Shown here: positions 27,129 through 36,303 of the stretch, piece by piece
Numbering within the stretch: the stretch's first letter is position 1
Layout: every line of letters begins with the position of its first letter
Origin: Nostoc sp. FACHB-892
GTDB taxonomy: Bacteria; Cyanobacteriota; Cyanobacteriia; Cyanobacteriales; Nostocaceae
Length of the DNA stretch: 64,000 nucleotides
NCBI RefSeq assembly: GCF_014698795.1
Contig: NZ_JACJTR010000001.1
Location: 434,001 to 498,000 of the forward strand
Direction of reading: 5' to 3'
Made by a program: the position numbers and the translations under genes
Notes under the pieces: generated by a model
Databases searched by the model: none
What the model was told of the DNA's origin: nothing
The model's input: only the letters and a program-made list of their open reading frames with translations

Positions 27129-27533
27129 ATGAATTACTACGTAATCTACGATGGAAATTGTAATCTCTGCGTTACCTTAGTGCGATCGCTAGAAACCTTA
27201 GACCAAGGAAAGCTGTTTCGCTACAGTCCTATGCAAGATGAGCAGACACTTTTACGGTGGGGAATTACAGCTCAAGACTGTGAACAGGGGATGATTTTAA
27301 TTGATGGCAATGATCCTCAAAGACGTTGGCAAGGTAGTAACGCTGCTGAAGAAATTGGGCGTTTATTGCCAGCAGGAAGTATATTTGTAGACGCTTATCG
27401 AGCCTTACCAGGGATGAAGTGGGCAGGCGATCGCTTTTACGAACAAATCCGTGATAATCGCTACACCATATTTGGTAAGCGTTCTGATACATATCAATCG
27501 GCATACTGTGTGGATGGTAGCTGCAAGCCGTAG
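27129..27533 (+). CDS. DCC-family thiol-disulfide oxidoreductase-like protein (DUF393)
   Basis: Thioredoxin-like protein of 134 residues. The N-terminal motif is IYDGNCNLCVTLVRSLE: Asp plus CxxC (residues 11-14), the DCC signature of DUF393. RYSPMQDEQTLLRWGI and FVDAYRALPGMKWAG follow, as in the family. The C-terminus has a second cysteine pair (YCVDGSC) that could act in redox exchange. The substrate is unknown. It stands alone with an AT-rich upstream region. Confidence 0.9.
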   Translation: MNYYVIYDGNCNLCVTLVRSLETLDQGKLFRYSPMQDEQTLLRWGITAQDCEQGMILIDGNDPQRRWQGSNAAEEIGRLLPAGSIFVDAYRALPGMKWAGDRFYEQIRDNRYTIFGKRSDTYQSAYCVDGSCKP

Positions 27534-27953
27534 GTATTACCAGTCTGAGGCAGGGGCAGGGGGATGAGGGAAAACCCTATAAATAAATGTATTGGCTTTG
27601 AGACAAATACGCATTATTTATCGTCGCATTTATCGCTCAAAATAAATATTTTTTGCTTAAGCATAAATACATTTATTAGCTCGTAACCCTAGACTGCTGG
27701 GGAATTTCAGCATCTTTCTCCCCCAGCCCCCCGCCCCCAGCTCCCCTGCCTCTTTGGTCATTAGACTGAATTTGTTCTGGTCAAAAATCCGCCTCCAGGT
27801 GCTAGCAAAAAGTCTGCTAGACCAACCATTATGCTATCTGGCGTGTTTGTAAATATTGTGCAATCAATGACATTTGCGATCGCCTATGGCGGGCGGGTAC
27901 GCCATCACGCCACGATTCGGCACAACAAACTGGAACTGATGGGAGGATACTGC
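27534..27953. other. Spacer before treZ
   Basis: Contains ccccagccccccgcccccagctcccc-type C-rich low-complexity sequence (27721-27745, shown here only in part) and a dispersed repeat, gcgatcgcctatggcgggcg, at 27879-27898. A frame open from 27831 through the repeat is a false extension of treZ. The strong ribosome site GGGAGG (27941-27946) lies at the end. Confidence 0.55.
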
Positions 27954-29801
27954 GTGAGAATAGGTGCTAACTACTTGGGTAACGGAGAGTGTGAATTTAC
28001 AGTTTGGTCTCCGCTATTAGAGAGCGTCACTGTAAAAATTTTGACACCAGAACAGCAGTTAATTCCACTCAAGCCTCAGTCTGAGGGATACTGGCAAACG
28101 AAAGTCAACGATGTGTATCCAGGCACGCTTTATCGGTATGTCTTAAATGGACAAGACGCTTTTGCCGATCCTGCGTCGCAGTATCAACCAGAAGGGGTAC
28201 ATGGGCCGTCTCAAATTGTCGATCAACATTTTGAGTGGACAGATGAAGGGTGGACTGGCATTCCTGTGGAGTCGATGATTTTTTATGAACTCCACGTTGG
28301 AACATTCACGCCTGAAGGAACTTTCACCGCCATTATTCCCCGCTTACCGGATTTAAAAGAACTGGGCATTAACGCCATTGAAATTATGCCCATCTCCCAG
28401 TTTCCGGGAGATACTCATATTGAAGCAACTCTTGCATACCGCAACTGGGGTTATGACGGCGTTTACCCTTATGCTGTCCAAAATTCTTACGGTAGCCCAG
28501 CCGACCTGAAGCAACTAGTAAATGCTTGCCACCAACACGGAATTGCTGTAGTGCTGGATGTGGTCTATAACCACTTTGGGCCAGAAGGCAATTATATGAG
28601 TCAGTTCGCGCCCTACTTTACTAAAACCTATAAAACGCCTTGGGGCGAAGCGTTGAATTTTGACGATGCCCATAGTCAGGGTGTACGAAATTATTTTATC
28701 GAAAATGCGCTTTACTGGTTGCGCGACTTTCACATAGATGCATTGCGACTGGATGCCATTCAAGCAATTTACGACTTGGGGGCGAAGCATTTTTTGTGGG
28801 AACTAGCAGAAGCAGTTCATCATTTCTCAGAACAAGGGCAAAAATGGAAACGCCATCTAATTGCCGAAAGTGACCTGAATAATCCGCGAATAATTCGTCC
28901 AGCAGAATTGGGTGGATATGGTCTTGATGCCCAGTGGAGTGATGATTTTCACCATTCATTGCACGCACTGTTGACAGGCGATCGCCAAGGATATTATCAA
29001 GATTTTGGGCAAGTGGCTCAGTTGGCAAAAGCTTATGAAGATACTTTTGTCTACGATTGGAAGTACGCACCACACCGTAAGCGTTTTCATGGCGTATCTT
29101 GCCGCGATCGCCCCCTATCACAATTTACAATCTGTATTCAGAATCACGATCAAATCGGCAATCAAATGAAAGGAGAACGCCTCAGCCAGCGTATCTCTTT
29201 TGAAGGATTGAAGTTAGCTGCTGGGGCTGTACTGCTGTCGCCTAACTTACCCTTATTATTCATGGGAGAGGAATACGGCGAAACAGCACCCTTCATTTAC
29301 TTTGTCAGTCACTCCGATCCAGATTTAATTCAAGCAGTTCGAGCCGGACGCAAAGAAGAATTTGAAGCATTTCACTTCGCAGATGATCCCCCAGATCCAG
29401 AATCGGCAGAAACTTTCTTAAAGTCTAAGCTCAACTGGCAATTACGCAATGAAGGTAAGCACAAAGTTCTGTGGGATTGGTATCGTCAGTTAATTAATTT
29501 ACGCAAGACGCATCCAGCACTTTTGAATCAAGACCGCAACTCCATTAAAGCGACTAGCGATGAAGACAAGCAGTTGGTAATCGTGCGTCGTTGGTGCGAA
29601 TCAAGTGAACTAATATTTGTGATGAATTTTAGTTCGTCTCCCGTGACAGTGACTTTGCCGTTTGAGCAAAACGCTAATAAATTGTTAGACTCTGCTGATA
29701 CCTCATGGTCTGGGCATGGTTCTGAAGCTGCTGAACATCTTTCTGTGGGACAAGAAGTGAAATTGCAACCTACTAGTTTAGTACTCTATGAAAAAGGATG
29801 A
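27954..29801 (+). CDS. treZ: Malto-oligosyltrehalose trehalohydrolase
   Basis: GH13 enzyme of 615 residues that releases trehalose from maltooligosyl-trehalose made by TreY. An N-terminal carbohydrate-binding fold (FTVWSPLLESVTV) precedes the (beta/alpha)8 barrel: VVLDVVYNHFGPEGN, the nucleophile Asp in IDALRLDAIQ, the acid Glu in LIAESDLN, and the Asp of QNHDQIGN. The start is GTG at 27954 with GGGAGG seven bases before it. The frame is open 41 codons upstream, but that part runs through a dispersed repeat and is unlike TreZ. It is the first gene of treZ-treY-treH. Confidence 0.95.
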   Translation: MRIGANYLGNGECEFTVWSPLLESVTVKILTPEQQLIPLKPQSEGYWQTKVNDVYPGTLYRYVLNGQDAFADPASQYQPEGVHGPSQIVDQHFEWTDEGWTGIPVESMIFYELHVGTFTPEGTFTAIIPRLPDLKELGINAIEIMPISQFPGDTHIEATLAYRNWGYDGVYPYAVQNSYGSPADLKQLVNACHQHGIAVVLDVVYNHFGPEGNYMSQFAPYFTKTYKTPWGEALNFDDAHSQGVRNYFIENALYWLRDFHIDALRLDAIQAIYDLGAKHFLWELAEAVHHFSEQGQKWKRHLIAESDLNNPRIIRPAELGGYGLDAQWSDDFHHSLHALLTGDRQGYYQDFGQVAQLAKAYEDTFVYDWKYAPHRKRFHGVSCRDRPLSQFTICIQNHDQIGNQMKGERLSQRISFEGLKLAAGAVLLSPNLPLLFMGEEYGETAPFIYFVSHSDPDLIQAVRAGRKEEFEAFHFADDPPDPESAETFLKSKLNWQLRNEGKHKVLWDWYRQLINLRKTHPALLNQDRNSIKATSDEDKQLVIVRRWCESSELIFVMNFSSSPVTVTLPFEQNANKLLDSADTSWSGHGSEAAEHLSVGQEVKLQPTSLVLYEKG

Positions 29802-29839
29802 GAGGGAGAGTTAGAACTTAAAGTTTTAGCCTCATAACC

Positions 29840-30062
29840 TCAATGTTCGAGCTAAAAGACTTAATGTTCGAGCTAAGAGGTTGTTTGAAAAGTGGTTGGC
29901 TGTGATTCTTAGGTACTTATTGATCCCCCCTAACCCCCCTTAAGAAGGGGGGAACCGGAATCAAAGTCCCCCTTTTGAAGGGGGATTTAGGGGGATCTAA
30001 ACGTTTTTTTACCGAGAAGAGGACTTTTCAAACATCCTCTAAAAGGCTCAACGTTCGAGCTA
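29840..30062. repeat. Direct repeat of gttcgagcta interrupted by a MITE
   Basis: Three units of about 20 bases occur: gttcgagctaaaagacttaat (from 29845), gttcgagctaa (from 29867) cut by the MITE, and, after it, taaaaggctcaacgttcgagc. Removing the MITE with one TAA copy restores gttcgagctaaaaggctcaa, which matches the first unit closely. This gives the empty insertion site. Confidence 0.8.
29877..30039 (+). mobile_element. MITE, 163 bp, between treZ and treY
   Basis: Terminal inverted repeats gaggttgtttgaaaagt (left) and acttttcaaacatcctc (right), flanked by TAA on both sides (29874-29876 and 30040-30042). The interior holds G/C-rich hairpins (cccccttaagaagggggg; gtcccccttttgaaggggga). It has the same termini as the element at 21869 but in the opposite interior orientation. 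It has no coding capacity. It lies 75 bases after the treZ stop and 79 bases before treY's start, and its hairpins could affect transcription between the genes. Confidence 0.9.
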
Positions 30063-30118
30063 CAAATCTCAAACTCCCGCATCTCCCCCATTTCCCTTAT
30101 TCCCTACTCAAAAAAAAT

Positions 30119-32917
30119 ATGCGAATTCCTACCGCCACTTATCGAATCCAATTTACACCTCAGTTTGGCTTTGACAACGCCAAAGCGATCGCAGCTTATC
30201 TTGCAGATTTAGGTATTTCTGATTTATATGCTTCCCCCATTTTCAAAGCAAGATCCGGGAGTACGCACGGCTACGATATAGTAGATGCCACTCAACTTAA
30301 TCCAGAACTGGGAACTAATGAATCTTTTGATGCATTAGCAAGCGAAATCCAATCCCTTGGTATGGGCTGGTTACAAGATATTGTGCCTAACCACATGGCC
30401 TATAGCAGCGAAAACGATTACTTGATGGACGTATTGGAACACGGCCCAGATTCCAGCTATACCGATTACTTCGACCTTTCTTGGAATGCTCCCTTTGGCG
30501 ATCGCCAAGAGCGAATTCTCGCTCCTCTGTTGGGAGATTTCTATGGTGCATCCCTGGAAAATGGACACATTCAACTGCAATATGAACAAAACGGTTTAAC
30601 TGTCAACTATTACAGCTTGAAACTGCCACTGCGATTAGAGTCTTACACAAAATTTATCACCTATAATCTGGGTAAACTCACCCGCACACTGGGACGCAAT
30701 CATCCCGATTTTATTAAACTATTGGGGATTCTCTACATTCTTAGAAATGTGCCTTCAGAAGTTGCGGGAAAACAGCGACAAGACCAAATCGCATTTATTA
30801 AAGGATTGGTTTGGGAACTCTACACCACAAACGATGCCATCCGTGAGTTCATTGACGAAAATATTCAAGCTTTCAACGGAGAACCCGGTAATTCAGAAAG
30901 CTTTAACTTGCTAGATGAATTACTAAATGACCAATTTTACCGTCTCGCTTTCTGGAAAGTTGGTGCGGAAGAAATGAATTACCGCCGTTTCTTTACTGTC
31001 AATGAACTAATTTCTGTTAAAGTTGAAGAAGTGCGGGTTTTTAATAATACCCACAGCTTAATTCAAAGGCTGGTTGAGGAAGGTAAATTTACTGGTTTAC
31101 GCATTGATCATATTGATGGACTTTATAACCCAATCCAGTATCTCGAAAGGCTGCGAGAAAAAACGGGAGATGTTTATATTACGGTCGAGAAGATTTTAGA
31201 ACTCACCGAAGAATTGCCAGAAAACTGGAAAATTGAAGGAACATCTGGTTATGACTTCTTGAATTATGTAAATGGCGTATTTTGTCAAACTGAAAATGAA
31301 TCATCCTTCGATAGAATCTACCAAAACTTTATCGGATCAAGAGTAGATTATGCATCGGTGGTGAAGGATAAAAAGCACCTGATTTTGGAAAAGAATTTAG
31401 CAGGTGATATTGACAATTTGGCTCTTTTATTAAAGAACGTTTCTAGCAAATATCGCTATGGCAATGATTTTACATTGAATGGCTTGAAAAGAGCGATCGC
31501 CGAAGTTTTGACACTATTCCCGATTTACCGCACCTATATTACACCCGATGGAATTGGAGATAGTGATCGCGCTACCATTCAGAAAGTAATCGATCAAGCC
31601 AAAGAACAAGCGCCCTTGTTGCAGAACGAACTGACCTTTATTGAAAAGTTAATGCTGCTAGAGTTTGATAATTCTCTGACTCAAACAGAACGCGAACAGT
31701 GGATATATTTTGTCTTACGGATGCAGCAATACAGCGGCCCGCTAATGGCAAAAGGCGTAGAAGACACCACATTATATGTTTACAACCGATTGCTGTCGCT
31801 GAATGAAGTCGGGGGAAATCCTGGACATTTTGGCATTGACTTAGCCAAATTTCATGCATTTAACAAACAGCACCAAGAAACCTGGCCTCACACAATGAAC
31901 ACCACAGCTACACATGACACCAAGCGCGGCGAAGATGTGCGAGCTAGGTTGAATGTTCTCTCAGAACTCCCCGATGAGTGGGAGCAGCAGGTAAATACTT
32001 GGAGCGCCATGAATCGGGTACATCGTAGCTATCGCCACGGGTTTGCTATGCCCGATCGCAACGACGAGTATTTCCTCTATCAAACCGTGGTAGGGGCGTT
32101 TCCCTTTGCGGAACATGAACACGCATCCTTTGTGGAACGGATGAAAGACTATATAATTAAGGCAATTCGAGAAGCGAAAGTTCATACAGCATGGTTGCGG
32201 CCTGATAGTGAGTATGAAGAAGCTTGTACCTCCTTCATTGAGAAAGTACTCGACCCTTCCCTCTCCGGCGAATTTCTAGAAGCCTTTCGTCCCTTTCAAC
32301 AGCGAATTGCAGAGTATGGTATCTTCAATTCCCTTTCCCAAACTCTGCTGAAGATTACCGCCCCCGGTGTACCCGATGTATACCAAGGAACAGAACTTTG
32401 GGAACTCAGCCTAGTCGATCCAGATAACCGCCGCCCGGTAGATTTTGAACAGCGACGCACCTACTTAAGCGCTATCCGCGAACAGGTGAAAACTGACATT
32501 CTAGGTTTAATTCAAGAATTGTTGAGTGATAAAACCGACGGTAGAATCAAACTGTTTTTAACGGCTCAATTACTCCAAGCCAGAGCAAACTATGTCTTAT
32601 TATTCCAGGACGGCGACTATCTGCCGTTAGAAATTCAAGGAACCCACGCCAATCATATAATTGCCTTTGCGCGGCGAGAAGGGAATCAAACAGCGATCGC
32701 GATCGCCCCTCGCTTTTTAACAAGCCTCATCCAGCCAGGAGAAAACCCCTTGGGCGAGTCAGTATGGCAAGATACGCACTTGTTATTACCCCCTGGAACT
32801 CCCTCCACCTGGAAAAACGTCCTCACTCAACAACCTTTACAAACTACACAAACCCTATCTATCGGATCAGCCCTCGCCCATTTCCCAGTCGCCCTATTAA
32901 TTAGTAGTGCCGAGTAA
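30119..32917 (+). CDS. treY: Malto-oligosyltrehalose synthase
   Basis: GH13 enzyme of 932 residues that turns the reducing-end glucose of a malto-oligosaccharide into a trehalose unit. It opens MRIPTATYRIQFTPQFGF, then LGISDLYASPIFKARSGSTHGYD. Catalytic parts are LRIDHIDGL (Asp), YITVEKIL (Glu) and TATHDTKRGED (Asp). The C-terminal region has ITAPGVPDVYQGTELWELSLVDPDNRRPVDF. The frame is open 48 codons upstream through a MITE; that stretch is excluded because it is mobile-element sequence and the family begins at MRIP. treH follows after a 98-base gap. Confidence 0.96.
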   Translation: MRIPTATYRIQFTPQFGFDNAKAIAAYLADLGISDLYASPIFKARSGSTHGYDIVDATQLNPELGTNESFDALASEIQSLGMGWLQDIVPNHMAYSSENDYLMDVLEHGPDSSYTDYFDLSWNAPFGDRQERILAPLLGDFYGASLENGHIQLQYEQNGLTVNYYSLKLPLRLESYTKFITYNLGKLTRTLGRNHPDFIKLLGILYILRNVPSEVAGKQRQDQIAFIKGLVWELYTTNDAIREFIDENIQAFNGEPGNSESFNLLDELLNDQFYRLAFWKVGAEEMNYRRFFTVNELISVKVEEVRVFNNTHSLIQRLVEEGKFTGLRIDHIDGLYNPIQYLERLREKTGDVYITVEKILELTEELPENWKIEGTSGYDFLNYVNGVFCQTENESSFDRIYQNFIGSRVDYASVVKDKKHLILEKNLAGDIDNLALLLKNVSSKYRYGNDFTLNGLKRAIAEVLTLFPIYRTYITPDGIGDSDRATIQKVIDQAKEQAPLLQNELTFIEKLMLLEFDNSLTQTEREQWIYFVLRMQQYSGPLMAKGVEDTTLYVYNRLLSLNEVGGNPGHFGIDLAKFHAFNKQHQETWPHTMNTTATHDTKRGEDVRARLNVLSELPDEWEQQVNTWSAMNRVHRSYRHGFAMPDRNDEYFLYQTVVGAFPFAEHEHASFVERMKDYIIKAIREAKVHTAWLRPDSEYEEACTSFIEKVLDPSLSGEFLEAFRPFQQRIAEYGIFNSLSQTLLKITAPGVPDVYQGTELWELSLVDPDNRRPVDFEQRRTYLSAIREQVKTDILGLIQELLSDKTDGRIKLFLTAQLLQARANYVLLFQDGDYLPLEIQGTHANHIIAFARREGNQTAIAIAPRFLTSLIQPGENPLGESVWQDTHLLLPPGTPSTWKNVLTQQPLQTTQTLSIGSALAHFPVALLISSAE

Positions 32918-32939
32918 AAACATAAATCTACCCCACGCA

Positions 32940-33005
32940 GAGAAAATCCCCTAAAACCTCTGCGTACCTCTGCGATTCCCTTCGCGTCCCTTTGCGTTAA
33001 AAAAA
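32940..33005. repeat. Dispersed ctctgcg...gcgttaaaaaa repeat
   Basis: The treY-treH spacer contains ctctgcgtacctctgcgatt and ends tttgcgttaaaaaaaa. A related block lies at 41135-41222, and a reversed form (cacagaggcgctgagtacac) at 37722-37743. This is a common Nostoc spacer repeat with no coding role. Confidence 0.6.
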
Positions 33006-33015
33006 ATTCTGAATT

Positions 33016-34530
33016 ATGATCACCCCAACACTTACCACCACGCAGATAGACACCCTGCGGGCCCATATCAAAAAAACCTGGAAAACCTTAACGCGATCGC
33101 ACGAACACTTATTACAATCTGCCAAAGATACCAAACTAGACCATAAAACTGATACTCCTTGGATCGTCTACATTTCACCCTCAGAAGATTGTCCCAACAT
33201 TCAAAGTGTGTTGGAGCGATCGCTATCTTCCAAGGATATGCAACGGCTGCAAATTCGCACTTTGCCAACTGAAGCGGAAGCGATTAAAGAGCATGGGTTA
33301 CTATACCTACCAGGCCCTTATGTTGTACCTGGTGGGCGCTTTAACGAAATGTATGGCTGGGATAGCTACTTTATATTACTGGGGCTTTTGCACGACGAAG
33401 AATGGGAGATAGCACAAAGCCAAGTTGATCAGTTGTTGTACCAGGTGCAGCATTACGGAACTGTTCTGAATTCCAACCGGACTTATATGCTGTCGCGATC
33501 GCAACCCCCCGTCCTCAGCATGATGGTTTTGGCGCTATTCCAGCACACCCAGGATGAAGAGTGGTTAAAGTCAACTATACCGATCTTAGAACAGTTTTAT
33601 TATTACTGGGTAGTACCGCCTCACCTGAATCCGGCAACAGGCTTATCCCGATTCTATGCTTTTGGAGAAGGCCCCGCGCCAGAAGTTTTGTTCTCTGAGC
33701 GGGATGATGAGGGAAAAAGCCACTACGATCGCGTCAAGGAGTACTATAAAACTTTTGAGGTTGAGGATTATGACGTTAGTCTTTACTACAACGAGGAAAA
33801 AGACGAACTGACGCACCTATTTTATAAGGGCGATCGCACCATGCGCGAGTCCGGTTTTGATATCACCAACCGCTTTGGCCCTTTCAGTGCTGATATCCTC
33901 CATTATGCTCCTGTGTGCCTCAACAGTTTGCTATATCAGGTAGAACAAGACTTGGGGCAAATCCACAATATTTTTGGGAACGCAGAACTGCAAAAACAAT
34001 GGTGCGATCGTGCAGATATCCGCCGCGATCGTATTGATCGCTGTCTCTGGGATGAAGAACAGGGACTTTATTTGGATTATCACTTCCAGAGTGGAAAACG
34101 CCGCGGTTACGAATTTGCTACTACGTTCTATCCCCTATGGCTAGGAATTGCTTCTCAAGCCCAAGCCCAGCGCGTCGTGGAAAATCTCTCTTTGTTTGAA
34201 GCCCCAGGCGGAATTCTTACCAGTACTCGCGTCACCGGAAACCAATGGGATGCACCCTTCGGTTGGGCACCATTGACGTTGATTGCCGTCCAGGGACTTC
34301 ACCGTTATGGGTTTCATACAGAGGGCGATCGCATTGCTAACAAATTTTTAGCGATGGTAATTAAAGAATTCGGGCGTCATAACACCCTAGTTGAGAAATA
34401 TGATGTTGAACGCTGTTCTGCCAACGTTTCCTACGAAATCTCCTTTGGATATAGTTCTAACGAAGTTGGTTTCGGCTGGACAAATGGAGTTATTCTGGAA
34501 CTCTTAGCAGGCGGTGGCAAAAAAATTTAA
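33016..34530 (+). CDS. treH: Trehalase (GH37)
   Basis: Hydrolyses trehalose to two glucose. The 504-residue protein carries both trehalase signatures: PGGRFNEMYGWDSYF near residue 110 and NQWDAPFGWAPLTLIA near residue 410. A Glu-rich segment with the catalytic acid lies in EDYDVSLYY/SGFDITNRFGPFSADI. There is no signal peptide, so it acts in the cytoplasm, as the neighbouring synthesis genes imply. Synthesis and breakdown sit together, as in other Nostoc, where trehalose rises during drying. A good terminator follows. Confidence 0.94.
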   Translation: MITPTLTTTQIDTLRAHIKKTWKTLTRSHEHLLQSAKDTKLDHKTDTPWIVYISPSEDCPNIQSVLERSLSSKDMQRLQIRTLPTEAEAIKEHGLLYLPGPYVVPGGRFNEMYGWDSYFILLGLLHDEEWEIAQSQVDQLLYQVQHYGTVLNSNRTYMLSRSQPPVLSMMVLALFQHTQDEEWLKSTIPILEQFYYYWVVPPHLNPATGLSRFYAFGEGPAPEVLFSERDDEGKSHYDRVKEYYKTFEVEDYDVSLYYNEEKDELTHLFYKGDRTMRESGFDITNRFGPFSADILHYAPVCLNSLLYQVEQDLGQIHNIFGNAELQKQWCDRADIRRDRIDRCLWDEEQGLYLDYHFQSGKRRGYEFATTFYPLWLGIASQAQAQRVVENLSLFEAPGGILTSTRVTGNQWDAPFGWAPLTLIAVQGLHRYGFHTEGDRIANKFLAMVIKEFGRHNTLVEKYDVERCSANVSYEISFGYSSNEVGFGWTNGVILELLAGGGKKI

Positions 34531-34537
34531 ATAAAAA

Positions 34538-34580
34538 GGCGTGAGTTTTCCTCACGCCCTGATTTTACTCTTTTTTTTAA
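34538..34580 (+). terminator. Terminator of the tre cluster
   Basis: Stem ggcgtgag (34538-34545) pairs with ctcacgcc (34551-34558) around ttttc, followed after ten bases by a long T-run (34571-34578). It lies eight bases after the treH stop. Confidence 0.88.
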
Positions 34581-34629
34581 TGTCAATAGTCTAGATATAT
34601 CCATCAATTCAGGTTTGACCCTTATTTGA

Positions 34630-34979
34630 TTAAACTTCTATTTGAGTACTTTCTTCAAAGTTAACTATACCGGAATTGCCTACATCAACGCTATTTCAGA
34701 CAAAATCCCCTTTACAGTATTGTCAACGCTAAAAGCGACCTGTTTCAACGCTGAGTTGGAAGAAGGATTAGAAGCCTTATTCAAAAATTTGAATAAAACT
34801 GTACCACCTCCATTGTCAGTTACATCAAGAAAAAAGTCTTTAGCAAAAGCATCACCAACAGTATCACCTCCTGGAATATTTTGAAAACCAAAACTAGCAG
34901 CCGAAGCTGGTGCAGAAGCTGTAGTAATAGTAGCTCCAATTCCAGTTACAAGAAGAGAAACAATTGTAGTAACTTTCAT
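34630..34979 (-). pseudogene. Exported protein gene with apparent -1 frameshift
   Basis: The N-terminus MKVTTIVSLLVTGIGATITTAS with cleavage near ASA is a signal peptide, followed by FGFQNIPGGDTVGDAFAKDFF and DNGGGTVLFKFLNKASNPSS. The in-frame product (99 aa) ends SEIALM at TAG (34680). The alternative frame beyond continues with DVGNSGIVNFEESTQIEV to a stop at 34630, which reads like the natural continuation. One base is therefore missing at about 34685-34695, or the gene is truncated. The beginning resembles cyanobacterial exosortase-type surface proteins. No PEP-CTERM tail is seen. Confidence 0.65.
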
Positions 34980-35697
34980 GTCGAATAAATCTCCTGATTC
35001 CGTTGTGAATCCTAAGTTAATCCTTTTTTTCTAAAACAGTAGATTTACTGACTGCTTTTATAGAAAATTTATTGATTCTCTTGTTATATAAAGCAGCAAT
35101 TAGGAAAAAAGAATAGCTTAAAATTCACAGAAAATTTACTCATAAATAAGACTTACGCATTGACATAAAAGAGTAAATCTGGATGCTTAAAAAAACTACA
35201 TCTATCGTCAGGACACATTGATGCGATGCCTCTACAGTACAGGTTTATTTATCATCAAAGAATTGTTTACTGTTGACTGTTAACCGTCAACCACCAACGG
35301 CATCGGAGCGTCTCTCATCCCATCTTGAAGAAGAGTGGGTTTTCCTGACGCTTTTTTATAAAGATAAGCGTTATCAAAATCCCCTGTAGTTTCTCCTCGG
35401 CAAGGAAGGACTACAGGGGGGAATATATATATTGATTGCAGCTTCACAAACAAATGGTATAAGGATTCAGTCTACTGAAAAAGGAATCAGCAAAGGGTTC
35501 GCAATTTCATGACCAATATGTGCGCGTAATGTCAATGCAAAAAAGCCAATAACAGTTTTAAATTGGCTAACTTCGATTTAAATAAACCCACAAGCCCAAT
35601 CGGCGTAGGCTATTTCGTGTTTTGAATCCTTCGGTAATTGCCCTCGTCTGAATTCTAAACTTGAGTTTTGTATTCTTTATCAATGCTGTATCAGCAC
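34980..35697. other. Gene-free spacer with a strong hairpin
   Basis: About 720 bases with no recognised coding region. The main structure is a hairpin, cccctgtagt (35381-35390) with actacagggg (35410-35419). A repeated block aagacttacgcattgaca lies near 35150. Otherwise AT-rich and without family signal. Confidence 0.55.
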
Positions 35698-35850
35698 TTA
35701 CCAATTATCATCTGTACGTTTATTGTAAGGCTCACCTGTAAACGGTTGTACGCCAATAACAGGATAAGCATCATCCGTAGGACCAAAAATCCGCATTGCA
35801 GCTTCAGAAATGTACTGGGTTATGTTAGCAAGGATTTGAGAAATAGCCAT
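35698..35850 (-). CDS. Small protein, 50 aa, function unknown
   Basis: The minus strand has TAAGGAGTCC followed, ten bases on, by an ATG frame of 50 residues: MAISQILANITQYISEAAMR, then IFGPTDDAYPVIGVQPFTGE and PYNKRTDDNW, stop TAA. The N-terminal half is a possible amphipathic helix; the C-terminal half is polar with TGVQPF-like turns. Similar VQPFTGEP wording occurs in other cyanobacterial small proteins as far as I recall, but I cannot name the family. A 20-base palindrome lies ~80 bases upstream. Confidence 0.8.
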   Translation of the reverse strand: MAISQILANITQYISEAAMRIFGPTDDAYPVIGVQPFTGEPYNKRTDDNW

Positions 35851-35927
35851 AATATTGGACTCCTTATTTTCGAGCCGCTTTAATGGTACTACCTATACTC
35901 TAATACTGATATTCTTAGCTGGCTTCA

Positions 35928-35947
35928 ATTCTCAATATATTGAGAAT
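35928..35947. promoter_or_regulatory. 20-base perfect palindrome upstream of the 50-aa gene
   Basis: attctcaatatattgagaat equals its own reverse complement. It lies 78 bases upstream of the ATG of the small minus-strand gene, where an operator could sit. No matching regulator is assigned. Confidence 0.5.
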
Positions 35948-36249
35948 ATATGCAATGTTTATTCAGATAAGTTTGCAATACTTTAGCTTGTCAAAAAACT
36001 AAACTTTTCATCTTTGATTGTAATTGCAACTTAGCTATTTCTTTAACCTCAGTCTAGGAAAGAGACTGGCAAACAAACTTACTTTAGCAGAATGTTGTTA
36101 CTTTTTATTATTCTATGGGTCAAATGAACATTATTGCTAGCTTTTACTATTAAAAAATATTAAATATTCTATGAAGCTAAGATTAATTTACCTGTAAACC
36201 TACTGTTATACGGCAATCTCAGAAAATATACTTGCCGGGAGTTGACATT

Positions 36250-36274
36250 ATTTATGGTAAATATTACCATAAAT
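36250..36274. promoter_or_regulatory. Perfect palindromic operator candidate upstream of pncB
   Basis: atttatggtaa (36250-36260) and ttaccataaat (36264-36274) are exact inverted arms around the spacer ata. The site lies 29 bases before the pncB ATG, the expected position for a repressor site. The downstream cluster includes an NrtR-like regulator, so it is the natural candidate to bind here; this is inference. Confidence 0.72.
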
Positions 36275-36303
36275 AGAGAAGCATCTTGTAAGGAAGCTCT
36301 TGC

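Noticed and set aside
27831-27953. 5' extension of treZ by 41 codons
   Set aside because: It runs through a dispersed repeat (gcgatcgcctatggcggg...), and a strong GGGAGG site precedes GTG at 27954.
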